Shown piece by piece: positions 4,598-5,631 of a DNA stretch of 5,631 nucleotides. Source of the stretch: Gammaproteobacteria bacterium. GTDB lineage: Bacteria; Pseudomonadota; Gammaproteobacteria; Arenicellales; JAHEKD01. How positions within the stretch are numbered: the stretch's first letter is position 1; every line of letters begins with the position of its first letter. The stretch is from positions 1 to 5,631 of the forward strand of contig JAHEKD010000153.1 of assembly GCA_024638545.1 (NCBI GenBank). Reading direction: 5' to 3'. The translations under genes and the position numbers were made by a program. The notes beneath the pieces were generated by a model. The model had not been told where the DNA came from, searched no databases, and saw only the letters and a list, made by a program, of their open reading frames with translations.

Positions 4598-5631
4598 TTA
4601 TCTGGTGAGTGTTTTTTTCATCAGATTCATTCCACCTATCAGCACTCTTTTGCAATAGTAATAGGGAAGCAACAGCCTGTTCTTCGAGCGATTTTGCCGA
4701 AGAATAAATTCACTGGGTGGAATAAGATATTCCTTGATCAGCTGGCAGCGTTGTCTGAAATTTAAGGCGGCCCAGTCAGATTTGAATTGCTCAATGCGTG
4801 ACCACTCGGTAGCCGATAACCTTTGATATTCGATATTGTTCAGCCTGACTGGGGATCGCTCTAATTTTTCCAATACATAGCCGGGTAGCTGTGTTTTAAA
4901 TGTGGCCTGGCTCAATTTCAGTGCCTCAAGGACGAAAGGGTCAAGTTTTTTTATCCTGGCGTTTTCCAGAAGACCGTCCCATTCGACTGCTTTGAGCCGT
5001 TTACACAACAGATGAAGATCATATACCCAGATTAAACGCGCCCGATCATCGGGAAAATGACCATAATAGTGGACGATTGCATGCAGTAGCGCATCATAAT
5101 TGCTTAACCGAAATGCCTTTTCAGTAAGTCCGCGGACGACCTGCCGTCGACGGAACAGCTCATCAAAATCGAACAACTCTGCAAATGCATTGCGGTTTGA
5201 AATTTTCCAGTGAATGTCATAGCAGTACCCGGCATTGTTGTAAATTATTGTATACGTGCTTTGGTGAGAAATATAATCCCCGACGACGGTTACAGATTTT
5301 TGATATCCGTTGTTAATTAGTAATGTATCGACACTGCCTTTGTCTGCCGGGTGAATGAGTAAATCTGTATCACCGCGAATTCGTTGATAGGGCTTATCAT
5401 ACAGGTCATAGGCCAGTGCTGAACCCTTTAAGAGTAAGCAATCAATTTTTCTGTTGCTTAACAATTCAATGGTCTGCAGCAAGGTTTGCTTGTTGTAAAG
5501 TTCAATTACGGATGATGTCCGCCGAAACTCCTGCATGTGTTTGCATATACTTTCAGGCAACACTGCCGTTTTTTTCTGTTTTTCAAGCGAATCAAGTAGC
5601 AAGCAGAGGATGCCATTAGATTTCAAAAAAT
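4598..5631 (-). CDS. Nucleotidyltransferase family protein, PF14907 (NTP_transf_5) type (5' end probably outside window)
   Basis: At least 342 residues are visible. Counting from a possible TTG codon at 5626, the landmarks are LLLKGSALAYDLYD (64-77) with the K-G-S nucleotide-binding turn (67-69), RGDTDLLIHP (84-93) supplying the D-x-D carboxylates (Asp86, Asp88), and YDIHW (136-140) giving a likely third Asp (137). A helical region follows with LLHAIVHYYGHF (180-191) and RLIWVYDLHLL (197-207). This matches the uncharacterised nucleotidyltransferase family often annotated next to PqqD-like, HprK-related or lasso-peptide genes. It presumably transfers an NMP or AMP group, with substrate unknown. 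The frame stays open to the right edge (TTT before the TTG) and there is no ATG or visible ribosome-binding site, so the true start is probably beyond 5631. The C-terminal tail, ending LMKKTLTR, is basic. The core motifs are intact, so the gene looks functional. Confidence 0.82.
   Translation of the reverse strand, partial: FLKSNGILCLLLDSLEKQKKTAVLPESICKHMQEFRRTSSVIELYNKQTLLQTIELLSNRKIDCLLLKGSALAYDLYDKPYQRIRGDTDLLIHPADKGSVDTLLINNGYQKSVTVVGDYISHQSTYTIIYNNAGYCYDIHWKISNRNAFAELFDFDELFRRRQVVRGLTEKAFRLSNYDALLHAIVHYYGHFPDDRARLIWVYDLHLLCKRLKAVEWDGLLENARIKKLDPFVLEALKLSQATFKTQLPGYVLEKLERSPVRLNNIEYQRLSATEWSRIEQFKSDWAALNFRQRCQLIKEYLIPPSEFILRQNRSKNRLLLPYYYCKRVLIGGMNLMKKTLTR

Noticed and set aside
4590..4618. 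Possible terminator for the PqqD-like gene: CACT/AGTG stem followed by seven T (4612-4618).
   Set aside because: The stem is only 4 bp with a 14-nt loop, and the T-run is also the Lys-Lys coding part of the opposing gene. Too weak to call.
4601..4625. Stem TCTGGTGA/TCATCAGA around the stop of the nucleotidyltransferase gene.
   Set aside because: The T-run lies in the loop rather than after the stem, and on the minus-strand RNA the wobble pair becomes an A-C mismatch. It is not a credible terminator in either direction.
4317..5631. Calling the PqqD-like gene pqqD of PQQ biosynthesis.
   Set aside because: No pqqA, pqqB, pqqC or pqqE gene is present, and the neighbour is a nucleotidyltransferase, so only family membership can be supported.

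Overview
The window reads as a piece of a bacterial chromosome, most likely from a free-living or environmental Gram-negative (proteobacterial) genome. This rests on domain content and compact gene layout. No rRNA, tRNA or phylogenetic marker gene is present, so the taxonomy is an inference. There are three genes, two of them cut by the window edges, and one 564-bp non-coding gap.

Region 1 (1-3752, + strand) is the 3' part of a very large gene for a modular extracytoplasmic protein. Its visible 1250 or so residues are almost entirely beta-sandwich modules. In order they are two SdrD_B-like repeats, two Cna_B/SpaA-like repeats, a jelly-roll-like module beginning LIDFDTGADG, a DUF11/DUF7507-like module interrupted by an inserted jelly-roll/MAM-like domain, a Cys-containing beta module, and a C-terminal DNRLRE-like module. 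The start lies upstream of the window. No LPXTG, PEP-CTERM or other sorting tail is visible. An adhesin, matrix or surface-layer role is the likeliest reading; no catalytic domain was recognised.

Region 2 (3753-4316) holds no convincing gene. It contains a stem-loop after the large gene, a 110-bp tract of about 15% G+C, an abrupt change to a G+C-richer patch with short self-complementary stretches, and a promoter-like site inside an inverted repeat just before the next gene.

Region 3 (4317-5631) holds a small PqqD-family protein (+ strand, TTG start) and, convergent with it and only 20 bp away, the 3' part of a PF14907-type (NTP_transf_5) nucleotidyltransferase gene (- strand). In other bacteria these two families recur together around peptide-modification (lasso-type) and HprK-related-kinase/exosortase-linked clusters. 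PqqD-fold proteins typically bind a leader peptide for a modifying enzyme. Neither a convincing precursor peptide nor the modifying enzymes are in the window, so a RiPP-like or polysaccharide-linked system is a hypothesis to be tested on the flanks.
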